This document shows positions 1-6,451 of a DNA stretch of 7,352 nt, one piece after another. Within the stretch, counting starts at the first letter, position 1. Each line of letters opens with the position of its first letter. The DNA lies in the NCBI GenBank assembly GCA_900556555.1, contig USPF01000077.1, positions 1-7,352 of the forward strand. Direction: 5' to 3'. Source of the stretch: an uncultured Blautia sp. GTDB taxonomy: Bacteria; Bacillota; Clostridia; Lachnospirales; Lachnospiraceae. The translations under genes were made by a program, and so were the position numbers. Below the pieces are notes generated by a model. That model did not search any database, was not told the DNA's origin, and was given only the letters and a program-made list of their open reading frames with translations.

Positions 1-7
1 GGATGAT

Positions 8-106
8 ACAAACTAATAGTTTGCCAAACGAAAGTAACTGATAATTTTCAAATATAACAGTTATTAAATTTCCTAAAATAAGTGCAATATCAACTTAAAT
101 TTATCG
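8..106 (+). repeat. Left copy of a diverged inverted repeat flanking the gene cluster
   Basis: Positions 50-69 read AAATATAACAGTTATTAAAT, and the same 20 bases occur on the minus strand at 7158-7139. Past the 20-mer, the next 37 bases align without gaps to the right copy with about 22 matches, many differences being transitions. On the other side ACAAACT (8-14) lies 42 bases before the 20-mer, against 43 in the right copy. The core ATAACAGTTAT is itself a palindrome with 5-bp arms. At 9-23 lies a second perfect palindrome, CAAACTAATAGTTTG (7-bp arms, 1-bp centre), only partly kept on the right. No open frame of note occupies 1-135, which is the region downstream of the last gene. Common origin of the two copies is likely; their role is unknown. 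Confidence 0.5.
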
Positions 107-135
107 TCTTGTTCCATTCTTATCAAAATTCTTTT

Positions 136-846
136 TTATTTGCCCCAAACAGCCGCTGCATTCGACCTTACAAGCAGTTCTTCCACAGGCAGACCAATCG
201 GACAAATATCATGACAAGATAACGACTTCCCGCATCCCTCAAAATATTTCTTCTTATATTCAGCAGAAATCTCATTCAAATGAGTGCTTTCCTGTTCTTC
301 ATTCAGAATCCGAAATGCGTTGACTGCAGCAACAGCACCTGCGAAAGTCCCATTTGCAGAGAAGTTAGGACACACTTCAAGGCAGCAGCCACACATCAGA
401 CAGCGTGCCGACTGGTATCTCGGTTCATGTGTCCACGGATTCATATAAGCTTCACTTTCAAGCCAAAGGTTCAGTTTTTTCAAATTTTCAAACAGAATTG
501 ACCGGTCAACGATCAAATCTCTTACAAGCGGAAATTTGCTTAAAGGTTCCAAGGTGATTGTAGAACCTTTTAACGTATGTAGAAATGTAGAGCATGCCAG
601 CCTCGGACGTTCGTTAATCAGCATGGCGCAAGCCCCACATTTTCGCACCATACAGCTACATTCCCAGCTGATGGGAGTAACTATATTCCCTGAATTATCT
701 TTCAAAGGGGTTCTACTGTTCAATTCCTTTAGAACATTGGCAACAGAGCTGTTTTTGCTTCCGTCAAACTCAAATTCCTGCCAATAACTGTCTGATTTCT
801 GACTCTCCTGCCGCCTGATTCTTATTTTATATACCAAGTGAATCAC
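136..846 (-). CDS. frdB: Fumarate reductase/succinate dehydrogenase iron-sulfur subunit
   Basis: This is the electron-wire subunit that carries electrons between the membrane cytochrome b and the flavoprotein on the cytosolic side. At 236 residues it is close to the usual length. A plant-ferredoxin-type [2Fe-2S] domain uses C65, C70, C73 and C85. The C-terminal part holds C149, C152, C155 and C215 for [4Fe-4S], and C159, C205 and C211 for [3Fe-4S], matching the spacing of E. coli FrdB and Bacillus SdhB. Extra cysteines C63 and C154 sit beside the ligands. The start is GTG at 846, overlapping the TGA stop of the flavoprotein by 4 bp (GTGA), which suggests translational coupling; AAGGCGG lies just upstream. 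It is the last gene of the operon in view. Frd versus Sdh direction cannot be settled from this subunit alone. Confidence 0.93.
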   Translation of the reverse strand: MIHLVYKIRIRRQESQKSDSYWQEFEFDGSKNSSVANVLKELNSRTPLKDNSGNIVTPISWECSCMVRKCGACAMLINERPRLACSTFLHTLKGSTITLEPLSKFPLVRDLIVDRSILFENLKKLNLWLESEAYMNPWTHEPRYQSARCLMCGCCLEVCPNFSANGTFAGAVAAVNAFRILNEEQESTHLNEISAEYKKKYFEGCGKSLSCHDICPIGLPVEELLVRSNAAAVWGK

Positions 847-2387
847 CGCCTTTCTGGAACAGGTACAAAGGAAATCTGTATCTGCTTTCCATCAAATCTG
901 GCTACCGTTGTTTTAAGGTAATCATCGTCATTGCTCTTCGGATAATCCTCCCGCCAGTGTGCACCACGGCTTTCTTTTCTTGCAAGAGCACTCTTTAGAA
1001 CTGCCATGCCAAGCAATGGAAGATTTCCTGTCAGCGCTTGTACCGTTTGAATCCCATTTAACAACGTATTCTCATTTCTGACAACGCCCATAGTCTCCTG
1101 CATCACTTTGTTTAATTGCTTTATTTCTGAAATTTGAGACGCTGGTGGAAAATCTATCTGTGTCGCACAAGATAGATCTACTACATCTGCCTGTTCGCAT
1201 GCTGATTTTGCCGCAACACGTCCTCCGTATAACGCTCCTAACAGAGAATTTCCACCAAGACGGTTGGCACCATGATATTGGGCACAGCATTCTCCGGCAG
1301 CGTAAAGATTCTGAATCGGCGTTCTGTGCTGCTCATCCACCAGAATACCTCCCATAAAATAGTGAATTCCCGGTAAAACAGACACCGGTTCCTTTCGTAT
1401 ATCTTTATGCAAATAGGTCATACAATCGTCTGCCAGACCAGATAGCTTATTTGAAATAATCTCCTCCGATATTTCCGTCATGTCAAGAAATACCTCTGAT
1501 TCATGGCTGACCTTCCATATCTCTCTGGCGGTAATATCTCGTGGCATCAGATTTCCAAGCTCCGGGTATTTTTCCTCCATGAAATACCATTGTTTTCCAT
1601 CTTTCATGGCAAACAACCTGCCACCTTCCCCTCTGGCCGCCTCGCTGATGAGCATGCGTTTTCCACCACATTTCACAGTTGTCGGATGATACTGGATCAT
1701 CTCGCCATTTGCCAGAGGAACACCAAGCCGGAACAATTCTGCGGTGACTTCTCCTGTATTGCTCAGCGAACCCGTTGTATTTCCAAACAATCCGTGCATA
1801 CCACCGGTGGCAACAATAACCGCATCCCCCGGGAATTCCACAGTCTCCTGACTGTATTCATCCCTGATTACGCAGCCACAACAAATATTGCCACACAGAC
1901 GAAGTGTTAGGAAAGAATGATGGCTGAACCGTTCTACCATACCAGATGCTTCTTTCCTGCGAACAGCGTCTATCATAGCTGTCATGATCTGCTTCCCGGT
2001 ATCGCTCTGTGCAAAAGCAGTCCGTTTCTTTTTCTGCCCGCCAAAATTTCGCAGATCCACATCATCATAGCCACTCATGTTAAATTTAACTCCAAGTTTT
2101 AGCAGCCAGTGCACCAGCTCCGGTGCTGCCTGTGTCATTCCCCAAACTGCATTTGGATCTGCCAGACCACATGCTGCCTTTATTGTATCTGTAAAATGTT
2201 CTTCGGGACTGTCGTTTTCATCTTTTGTATTCAAAGCTGCGTTGATACCGCCCTCCGCCATAACAGACTGTGCCCGCTCTGACGAAAGGGAGGAAACCAG
2301 TTTTACATTGCATCCATTTTCCGCTGCCTGCAAAGCCGCTGAAAGTCCTGCCAGTCCAGCACCTATAATAATAATTGTCTTACTCAT
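843..2387 (-). CDS. frdA: Fumarate reductase flavoprotein subunit, compact form lacking the FAD-linking His
   Basis: This is the catalytic subunit for fumarate/succinate interconversion in the cytosol. With the ATG at 2387 it has 514 residues, shorter than E. coli FrdA (about 600). A Rossmann FAD motif with G9, G11 and G14 opens the protein, and AEGGINAAL follows at 44-52. Residues matching the fumarate site of E. coli FrdA are all present: H234 (HPTT), E249, R283 (PRD), H342 (HYFMGG) and R376 (NRLGGNSL). SRGAHWR is at 473-479. Where FrdA/SdhA have the His that binds FAD covalently, this protein has Q40 (RAQSVMAEGG), so FAD is probably non-covalent. I chose ATG 2387 over the in-frame GTG at 2399 because it forms an ATGA overlap with the cytochrome stop and has GGTGG 8 bases upstream. 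L-aspartate oxidase (NadB) was considered; the adjacent iron-sulfur and cytochrome b genes argue against it. Confidence 0.93.
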   Translation of the reverse strand: MSKTIIIIGAGLAGLSAALQAAENGCNVKLVSSLSSERAQSVMAEGGINAALNTKDENDSPEEHFTDTIKAACGLADPNAVWGMTQAAPELVHWLLKLGVKFNMSGYDDVDLRNFGGQKKKRTAFAQSDTGKQIMTAMIDAVRRKEASGMVERFSHHSFLTLRLCGNICCGCVIRDEYSQETVEFPGDAVIVATGGMHGLFGNTTGSLSNTGEVTAELFRLGVPLANGEMIQYHPTTVKCGGKRMLISEAARGEGGRLFAMKDGKQWYFMEEKYPELGNLMPRDITAREIWKVSHESEVFLDMTEISEEIISNKLSGLADDCMTYLHKDIRKEPVSVLPGIHYFMGGILVDEQHRTPIQNLYAAGECCAQYHGANRLGGNSLLGALYGGRVAAKSACEQADVVDLSCATQIDFPPASQISEIKQLNKVMQETMGVVRNENTLLNGIQTVQALTGNLPLLGMAVLKSALARKESRGAHWREDYPKSNDDDYLKTTVARFDGKQIQISFVPVPERR

Positions 2388-2923
2388 AGATATTGCCACC
2401 CAATATAATAGAAAATAACTGCGCCCGCTATAAACAGAAGGAGCACCGAAAGAATCAAATAAATATCACCCCTTCGTTCTTTATAACTGATGATTCCCAG
2501 CGATACGAGCAATGGGCGGATATTGATAAAAATATGAACAAAGATTGCCGCCACGAACAAAAGCTGAGTTACCATCTTTACCGTTGTAAAAGGGAACAAA
2601 ATATATGTCCCATTCTGCACCTTTCCAAACAAGCCAATATGGAAGAACAGCAGGATCAGTATTGCCAGCCCACTGGCTCGTCTCGCCCAGAATATGGCGT
2701 TCTGTTTCAGATACATTTTTCCGGATTGCTTCGCTGTCTGTAAACTCTGAACTGTCAGGATGACACCAATCACCGTATGCACAACAAGAATACCAACACC
2801 AATCCATGCAAGAAGTTTCCCTGCACTACTTCCAACTCCGTTCAGCATAAAGCTTCCCATGATTCCATGAATCATAAAAATGAGAAGCATTAAAACAGAC
2901 AAAATCGTATTCCATTTTCTCAT
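2384..2923 (-). CDS. Compact cytochrome b membrane anchor of the fumarate reductase (probable diheme)
   Basis: This is the membrane subunit expected to hold heme b and pass electrons between the membrane and the iron-sulfur subunit. The 179 residues give about five hydrophobic helices (roughly 6-27, 37-58, 83-100, 112-135, 155-176). Four histidines lie inside helices 1-4: H19, H49, H95 and H130. Four membrane histidines suit two bis-His hemes, as in the Wolinella/Bacillus type of enzyme, but this protein is much shorter than the Wolinella FrdC of about 256 residues. WARRASG at 79-85 resembles the Arg-Ser-Gly stretch before a heme helix in SdhC-like proteins. Its ATG at 2923 follows a GAGGTGAG site that overlaps the stop of the preceding gene, 10 bp away. 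Its TGA overlaps the frdA ATG. Sequence divergence means an automatic annotation may miss the function; gene context supports it strongly. Confidence 0.82.
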   Translation of the reverse strand: MRKWNTILSVLMLLIFMIHGIMGSFMLNGVGSSAGKLLAWIGVGILVVHTVIGVILTVQSLQTAKQSGKMYLKQNAIFWARRASGLAILILLFFHIGLFGKVQNGTYILFPFTTVKMVTQLLFVAAIFVHIFINIRPLLVSLGIISYKERRGDIYLILSVLLLFIAGAVIFYYIGWQYL

Positions 2924-2933
2924 AAATTCCCGC

Positions 2934-3452
2934 TCACCTCATTTCTTCGCTGTCCATGATCATATAGTCCATCTGTGTTAGCGTTGTAACGTCAATAAAA
3001 TCATCCGATGCCAGGAATACATCATACTTTCCACTTACCACTCTTGATAGCATCATTGTGTTACTGTACTCTTTCAGATCTACGGAAAAACCGGCCTGTT
3101 TCAATCTGTCACAGAGTTTCTTAGCATAACTGACAAGCGGATAATCCGTCTCAGATACATATAACCGAAAACTAATGTCCGTTTTCATGAGATCTGTTTC
3201 ATTTGTTTCCGAATCGTCCAGTGCCAATTCTTTTAATTTATTCCGGGTGTTCTCGTTGTCGAGACCATCTGACATCATATTAATACCGAGAACATAAGAG
3301 CCTTCCAACTGTGCGGAGGCTTGAGCCGCCTTTTTTGACTTCGGTGTTGCTCCTGTGACTGCATCAATCATAGAAGGCGGTGAATGTAAAATGGCACCAA
3401 AACCTACAAGAAAAACAATCGTAACAACTAACAGAATCAGTTTTCGTTTCAC
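2934..3452 (-). CDS. Membrane-anchored protein with a flavinylation motif and a substrate-binding-protein-like domain
   Basis: I do not recognise this gene as a named protein. It has 172 residues. A single hydrophobic segment (about 5-23) with a KRK start gives a signal anchor, so the rest should lie outside the membrane. Immediately after it, D30-T36 reads DAVTGAT, which fits the Dxx[ST]GA[ST] pattern where ApbE attaches FMN to the last Thr in RnfG/NqrC-type proteins; S39 and a helix-like stretch follow, as in those families. The usual FMN-binding domain before the motif is missing. Residues about 92-155 (SFRLYVS, then YPLVSYAKKL, then SGKYDVFLASD) look like one lobe of a family 5 peptide/nickel substrate-binding protein. 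The start is GTG at 3452 with GAGGTGG about 4 bases upstream. It sits 16 bp after cadA and 10 bp before the cytochrome b gene. FMN attachment and the binding-protein origin are inferences from motifs. Confidence 0.75.
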   Translation of the reverse strand: MKRKLILLVVTIVFLVGFGAILHSPPSMIDAVTGATPKSKKAAQASAQLEGSYVLGINMMSDGLDNENTRNKLKELALDDSETNETDLMKTDISFRLYVSETDYPLVSYAKKLCDRLKQAGFSVDLKEYSNTMMLSRVVSGKYDVFLASDDFIDVTTLTQMDYMIMDSEEMR

Positions 3453-3468
3453 ATTCCCACCTCATTTC

Positions 3469-5592
3469 CTATTCTTTCAAAATTCTCATTGCGTTCAAAA
3501 CAGCAATTATGGTAACGCCTACATCACCAAATACAGCTTCCCACATTCCCGCAATACCAAAAGCGCCAAGAATCAGGAACACACTCTTAATCCCAAGAGC
3601 AATCACTATATTCTGCATGACAATCTGTTTTGTCGCTTTTGCCACATCAATCGCATCCACCAGCTTAGATGGTTCATCTGTCATCAGAACCACATCCGCA
3701 GCTTCAATGGCCGCATCCGAACCAAGCCCACCCATTGCAATACCAACATCTGCACGGGCAAGGACAGGAGCGTCATTGATACCATCACCAACAAAAGCTA
3801 ATTTGCTTCCCTGTCTCTTTTTACTGTCTAAAAGCTCAACCTTTTCCACTTTTTGATCAGGAAACAGTTGTGCATAATATTCATCCAACTGCAATTCTTC
3901 CGCAACAGCCTTTCCGATTTTTTCATCATCACCAGTAAGCATGACTGTTTTTTCCACACCGATATGTTTCAAATCAGAAATTGCTTTTTTGCTGTCCGGT
4001 TTTACTTCATCTGTTATCAGAATGCATCCGGCATATTGACCATCTACTGCTACATAAACCTTTGTACCAACTTTTTCACAGGCTGTGTACTCCACATTCT
4101 CTGAATCCATAAGTTTCGTATTGCCGGCATAAACTTTCTTCTTTCCTGCCATGGCACTGATTCCATATCCGGAAATTTCCTTGTAATCAGAGATAACTGA
4201 TTGGTCAATTTCTTTTCCATAAGCAGAGAGAATGGATTTTGCAATAGGATGGTTAGAAAAGCTCTCTGCCTGGACCGCATACTCCAGAACCTGTTCTTTT
4301 GAAAATCCATTTGCAGGCAGAATATCAGTCACATTGAAAACACCCTTTGTAAGTGTTCCAGTTTTATCGAACACAATAATGCTGACATTATTAAGCGCCT
4401 CTAAATAATTACTTCCTTTTACAAGAACACCTCGTTTAGATGCCGCACCAATACCTCCGAAGAAAGTCAGCGGGATTGAAATGACCAATGCACATGGGCA
4501 AGATACCACAAGGAAAACAAATCCTCTGCGAATCCACTCTGTCCAACCTCCACCAAGAAGAATCGGTGGCAGAATTGCCAGAATAGCTGCTAAGATTACA
4601 ACAACAGGAGTGTAATAACGTGCAAATGTAGTAATGAAATTTTCTGTTGGTGCTTTTCTACTGGACGCATTCTCCACAAGATCAATAATCTTTGAAGCAG
4701 TAGATTCACCAAATGCTTTCGTTGTCTTAATCGTTAAAACACCCGTCTGATTCATACAACCGGAAAGTGCTTCGTCTCCTTTATGAACGCTTCTCGGAAC
4801 CGATTCTCCAGTTAAAGCCCTCGTATCCAGCATAGAATCTCCATCCAATACCACACCGTCTAATGGGATTTTTTCACCAGGCTTTACAATAATAATCTCG
4901 CCAATGGCAACACTTTCAGGAGATATGGTAATCAATTCTTCGTTCCTTCTGACTGTAGCACAATCCGGACGTATATCCATTAAATCTGATATAGATTTTC
5001 TGGAACGCTCAACAGCCAATGACTGGAAAAATTCACCAACTTGATAGAACAGCATAACAGCAACTGCTTCCGGATATTCGCCAATGACAAAAGCACCAAT
5101 CGTAGAAACGCTCATCAGGAAATGTTCATCAAACACACGTCCCTTTGAAATATTCCTCACAGCTTGCCATACAACATCCCCGCCAAGAATAATATAGGAG
5201 ACAATGAGAAAAACTAACTCGACAGGCAGTGGCACTTTCGCAAAAACTGTCAATGCCATACCAATACCATAGATTGCTGCGCCAATCGCCAAACGAATCG
5301 TCAACTTCTTGTCCTCATTGTTATAGGATGTATTGGTATCCTGTTTTTTTGCAGGTATATAGTATTCCTGTGCAATTTCGGAAACTTCTACATCTGGCTC
5401 ATGGCTGTGGACAATCGTTTCAATCTGACTGGCTATTGTATTTGCGGCAGCTGGAGCAACATTGATTGTCAGCGTCTGCTTCATCAGATTTACCACTGAG
5501 GATTGCACTCCATCCAACTCTCCGACTTCTTTTTCAATTTTTGCGGAACAATTTGGACAGTCCAACCCTTTTAATAGAAATATGCGTTTCAT
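3469..5592 (-). CDS. cadA: Zn/Cd/Pb-exporting P1B-type ATPase
   Basis: This is a P-type ATPase that exports divalent soft metals from the cytosol, using ATP. It has 707 residues and is full length. An N-terminal metal-binding (HMA) domain has C12 and C15 in GLDCPNC. The actuator loop has TGES at 261-264, the membrane metal site is C365-P-C367, and the phosphorylated Asp is D409 in DKTGTLT. H448-P449 marks the nucleotide domain, and GDGINDAP is at 602-609. In the last helices K669 and D690 are 21 residues apart, the same spacing as Lys693 and Asp714 of ZntA, which marks the Zn/Cd/Pb group (P1B-2) and speaks against a copper pump. The ATG at 5592 has AAGGAG eight bases upstream. The gene follows the sensor gene by 59 bp, and that gap carries a second operator-like sequence. 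Which metal is exported in the cell cannot be decided from sequence. Confidence 0.95.
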   Translation of the reverse strand: MKRIFLLKGLDCPNCSAKIEKEVGELDGVQSSVVNLMKQTLTINVAPAAANTIASQIETIVHSHEPDVEVSEIAQEYYIPAKKQDTNTSYNNEDKKLTIRLAIGAAIYGIGMALTVFAKVPLPVELVFLIVSYIILGGDVVWQAVRNISKGRVFDEHFLMSVSTIGAFVIGEYPEAVAVMLFYQVGEFFQSLAVERSRKSISDLMDIRPDCATVRRNEELITISPESVAIGEIIIVKPGEKIPLDGVVLDGDSMLDTRALTGESVPRSVHKGDEALSGCMNQTGVLTIKTTKAFGESTASKIIDLVENASSRKAPTENFITTFARYYTPVVVILAAILAILPPILLGGGWTEWIRRGFVFLVVSCPCALVISIPLTFFGGIGAASKRGVLVKGSNYLEALNNVSIIVFDKTGTLTKGVFNVTDILPANGFSKEQVLEYAVQAESFSNHPIAKSILSAYGKEIDQSVISDYKEISGYGISAMAGKKKVYAGNTKLMDSENVEYTACEKVGTKVYVAVDGQYAGCILITDEVKPDSKKAISDLKHIGVEKTVMLTGDDEKIGKAVAEELQLDEYYAQLFPDQKVEKVELLDSKKRQGSKLAFVGDGINDAPVLARADVGIAMGGLGSDAAIEAADVVLMTDEPSKLVDAIDVAKATKQIVMQNIVIALGIKSVFLILGAFGIAGMWEAVFGDVGVTIIAVLNAMRILKE

Positions 5593-5615
5593 GATAATCT
5601 CCTTATAATTTGTTT

Positions 5616-5637
5616 AATTGTTCAATTACTCAACTAT
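5616..5637. promoter_or_regulatory. Second, rearranged CadC operator-like site upstream of cadA
   Basis: CAATTACTCAACTAT at 5623-5637 is identical to 15 bases of the main operator (6041-6055). The other half differs: 5616-5627 reads AATTGTTCAATT, a short 5-2-5 palindrome. The TTCAA/TCAA half-sites are therefore arranged in tandem rather than face to face. No convincing promoter accompanies it: a TTGGCA to TATAGT pair on the minus strand has a 20-bp spacer. It may bind the sensor more weakly, set the ratio of sensor to pump, or be a decayed copy. Confidence 0.5.
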
Positions 5638-5651
5638 AATGTTAAAAAATA

Positions 5652-6011
5652 TTATTTCTGCCAAAGATGCTCAAATCCCTTGTCAATAATCTCTTTCACA
5701 TGATCATCTGCCAGCGAGTAGTAAACTATCTGTGCTTCTTTACGGAATTTTACCAGATTCGCTAGGCGTAATGCCTTTAACTGATGCGAAATTGCAGATT
5801 TTGTTACCCCCAGTAGCACTGCAAGATCACATACACACATCTCACTCTGTTCTAGAGCGTGTAAGATTTGTACTCTAGTTCCATCTCCAAATAGCTTAAA
5901 CAAAGAAGCCAACTGGATATAATCATCTTTTGGCTGCATCTTGGATTTCACATCATTCACAATATCCTCATGAATTACATCGCAATTACAAATATAAGAC
6001 GTTTTTGACAT
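5652..6011 (-). CDS. cadC: ArsR-family metal-sensing repressor, CadC/SmtB type
   Basis: This is a cytosolic winged-helix repressor predicted to leave DNA when it binds Cd, Pb or Zn. It has 119 residues, close to the usual CadC length of about 122. N-terminal C8 and C10 (CNC) together with C59 and C61 (EMCVCDLA) form the alpha-3N thiolate site of CadC. The recognition helix is around SAISHQLKAL (72-81). In the last helix D102, H104 and H115 match the alpha-5 zinc site of SmtB/CadC, but the fourth ligand, normally Glu three residues after the second His, is Q118. CadC of S. aureus has Cys at 7 and 11, whereas here the pair is CxC. The start at 6011 has a strong GGAGGTGA, and the operator lies 15 bases upstream, so the gene should repress itself together with cadA and the redox genes that follow. 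Confidence 0.92.
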   Translation of the reverse strand: MSKTSYICNCDVIHEDIVNDVKSKMQPKDDYIQLASLFKLFGDGTRVQILHALEQSEMCVCDLAVLLGVTKSAISHQLKALRLANLVKFRKEAQIVYYSLADDHVKEIIDKGFEHLWQK

Positions 6012-6025
6012 ATATTCACCTCCAA

Positions 6026-6061
6026 ATAATAATAGTTGAACAATTACTCAACTATTATTAT
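6026..6061. promoter_or_regulatory. Operator of the metal sensor, perfect 14-8-14 inverted repeat
   Basis: The left arm at 6026-6039 (ATAATAATAGTTGA) is the exact reverse complement of the right arm at 6048-6061 (TCAACTATTATTAT), with an 8-bp AT-rich centre. The inner TTGAACAATTACTCAA resembles the TGAA/TTCA half-sites known for SmtB/CadC operators. The right arm covers most of the -10 box of the promoter for the sensor gene, so a bound repressor would block RNA polymerase. The left arm ends 15 bases before the start codon, next to the ribosome binding site. Confidence 0.85.
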
Positions 6062-6084
6062 ACTTATTTTTAAATTTATGTCAA
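6057..6084 (-). promoter_or_regulatory. Consensus sigma-A promoter of the cadC-cadA-frd operon
   Basis: On the minus strand, TTGACA (6084-6079) and TATAAT (6062-6057) are both perfect consensus boxes separated by 16 bp. The predicted transcript start is near 6050, inside the operator, giving a leader of about 40 bases that contains GGAGGTGA. Such a strong promoter overlapped by a long operator suits tight repression with high output on metal exposure. It is the only strong promoter I find upstream of the six left-hand genes. Confidence 0.85.
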
Positions 6085-6203
6085 TAAGCTGATGTTAGTT
6101 CCCCATAAATTTTACAATAAAAACCAGCTCTTTATTCTTTTCTTAATCTTTTTCCCAGTATACCGTTTTGGCTTTCTTGTCGCACTTCCTGTAAATTCCG
6201 ATT

Positions 6204-6389
6204 TTACTTTGTAACTATGACTTTTCCTTCAGAATCCAGAAGAGGTGTAATAGCCGCTCCATATCCAGATTTCCAACAAAGATAGTTAACCCCATTCTCC
6301 TTATCTACAAGGATTTGGCGAACTCCTTCATCCTTAAGCTGACTTCCGTCTCTAAATGTAACTTCAAATCTTTCTTCTTTCTTTGCCAT
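6204..6389 (-). CDS. Small protein of 61 residues resembling the DUF6440 family
   Basis: This is a small soluble protein of unknown function. With the ATG at 6389 it starts MAKKEERFEVTF; it is charged at the N-terminus and has alternating strand-like segments (EVTFRDG, QILVDKENGVNYLCW, KVIVTK). The pattern of a conserved VDKxxGVNYL core followed by GxxxxxxPLLDxxG is what I recall for DUF6440 proteins of Firmicutes; this is recognition from memory only. An in-frame TTG at 6410 would add seven residues, but the AAAGGAG ribosome binding site lies inside that extension, 8 bases before the ATG, so the ATG is preferred. It lies 62 bp downstream of the methyltransferase gene and has the same leader sequence upstream. 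The 119 bp between it and the next promoter (6085-6203) show no gene and no clear terminator. Confidence 0.75.
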   Translation of the reverse strand: MAKKEERFEVTFRDGSQLKDEGVRQILVDKENGVNYLCWKSGYGAAITPLLDSEGKVIVTK

Positions 6390-6412
6390 GTTTATTTCTC
6401 CTTTTTTCAAGC

Positions 6413-6451
6413 GTTAAATTTAAATTTTCCTGTTATACAAACTAGAATTGG
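6413..6451 (-). repeat. Leader repeat, copy upstream of the 61-residue protein gene
   Basis: These 39 bases match 7080-7118 at 30 positions without gaps. They fill nearly the whole gap between the methyltransferase stop and the ribosome binding site of the next gene. Shared blocks, read on the plus strand, include AATTTTCC and ACAAACT followed by GAATTG. Both copies lie in the same place relative to a start codon (about 16-23 bases upstream), which suggests a duplicated control leader rather than chance AT-richness. Confidence 0.6.

Noticed and set aside
1..135. Intrinsic terminator after frdB
   Set aside because: TAACTG and CAGTTA could pair across a long loop and a short palindrome exists, but neither is GC-rich nor followed by a T-run on the minus strand.
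843..2387. L-aspartate oxidase (NadB) as the identity of the flavoprotein
   Set aside because: Length and the lost His would allow it, but the gene is translationally coupled to an iron-sulfur subunit and a cytochrome b, with no nadA or nadC beside it.
2388..2399. GTG start at 2399 for the flavoprotein
   Set aside because: The ATG at 2387 forms an ATGA overlap with the preceding stop, has GGTGG at good spacing, and begins right before the FAD-binding strand.
3469..5592. Copper-exporting ATPase
   Set aside because: The last-helix Lys and Asp pair and the CadC-type sensor fit the Zn/Cd/Pb group.
6085..6203. Short minus-strand frame ending TVYWEKD, and AGCTG/CAGCT pairing as a terminator
   Set aside because: The frame has no start codon before a stop is met, and the 5-bp arms are too far apart with no T-run.
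6390..6410. TTG start seven codons upstream for the 61-residue protein
   Set aside because: The GGAG ribosome binding site lies inside this extension and is spaced for the ATG at 6389.
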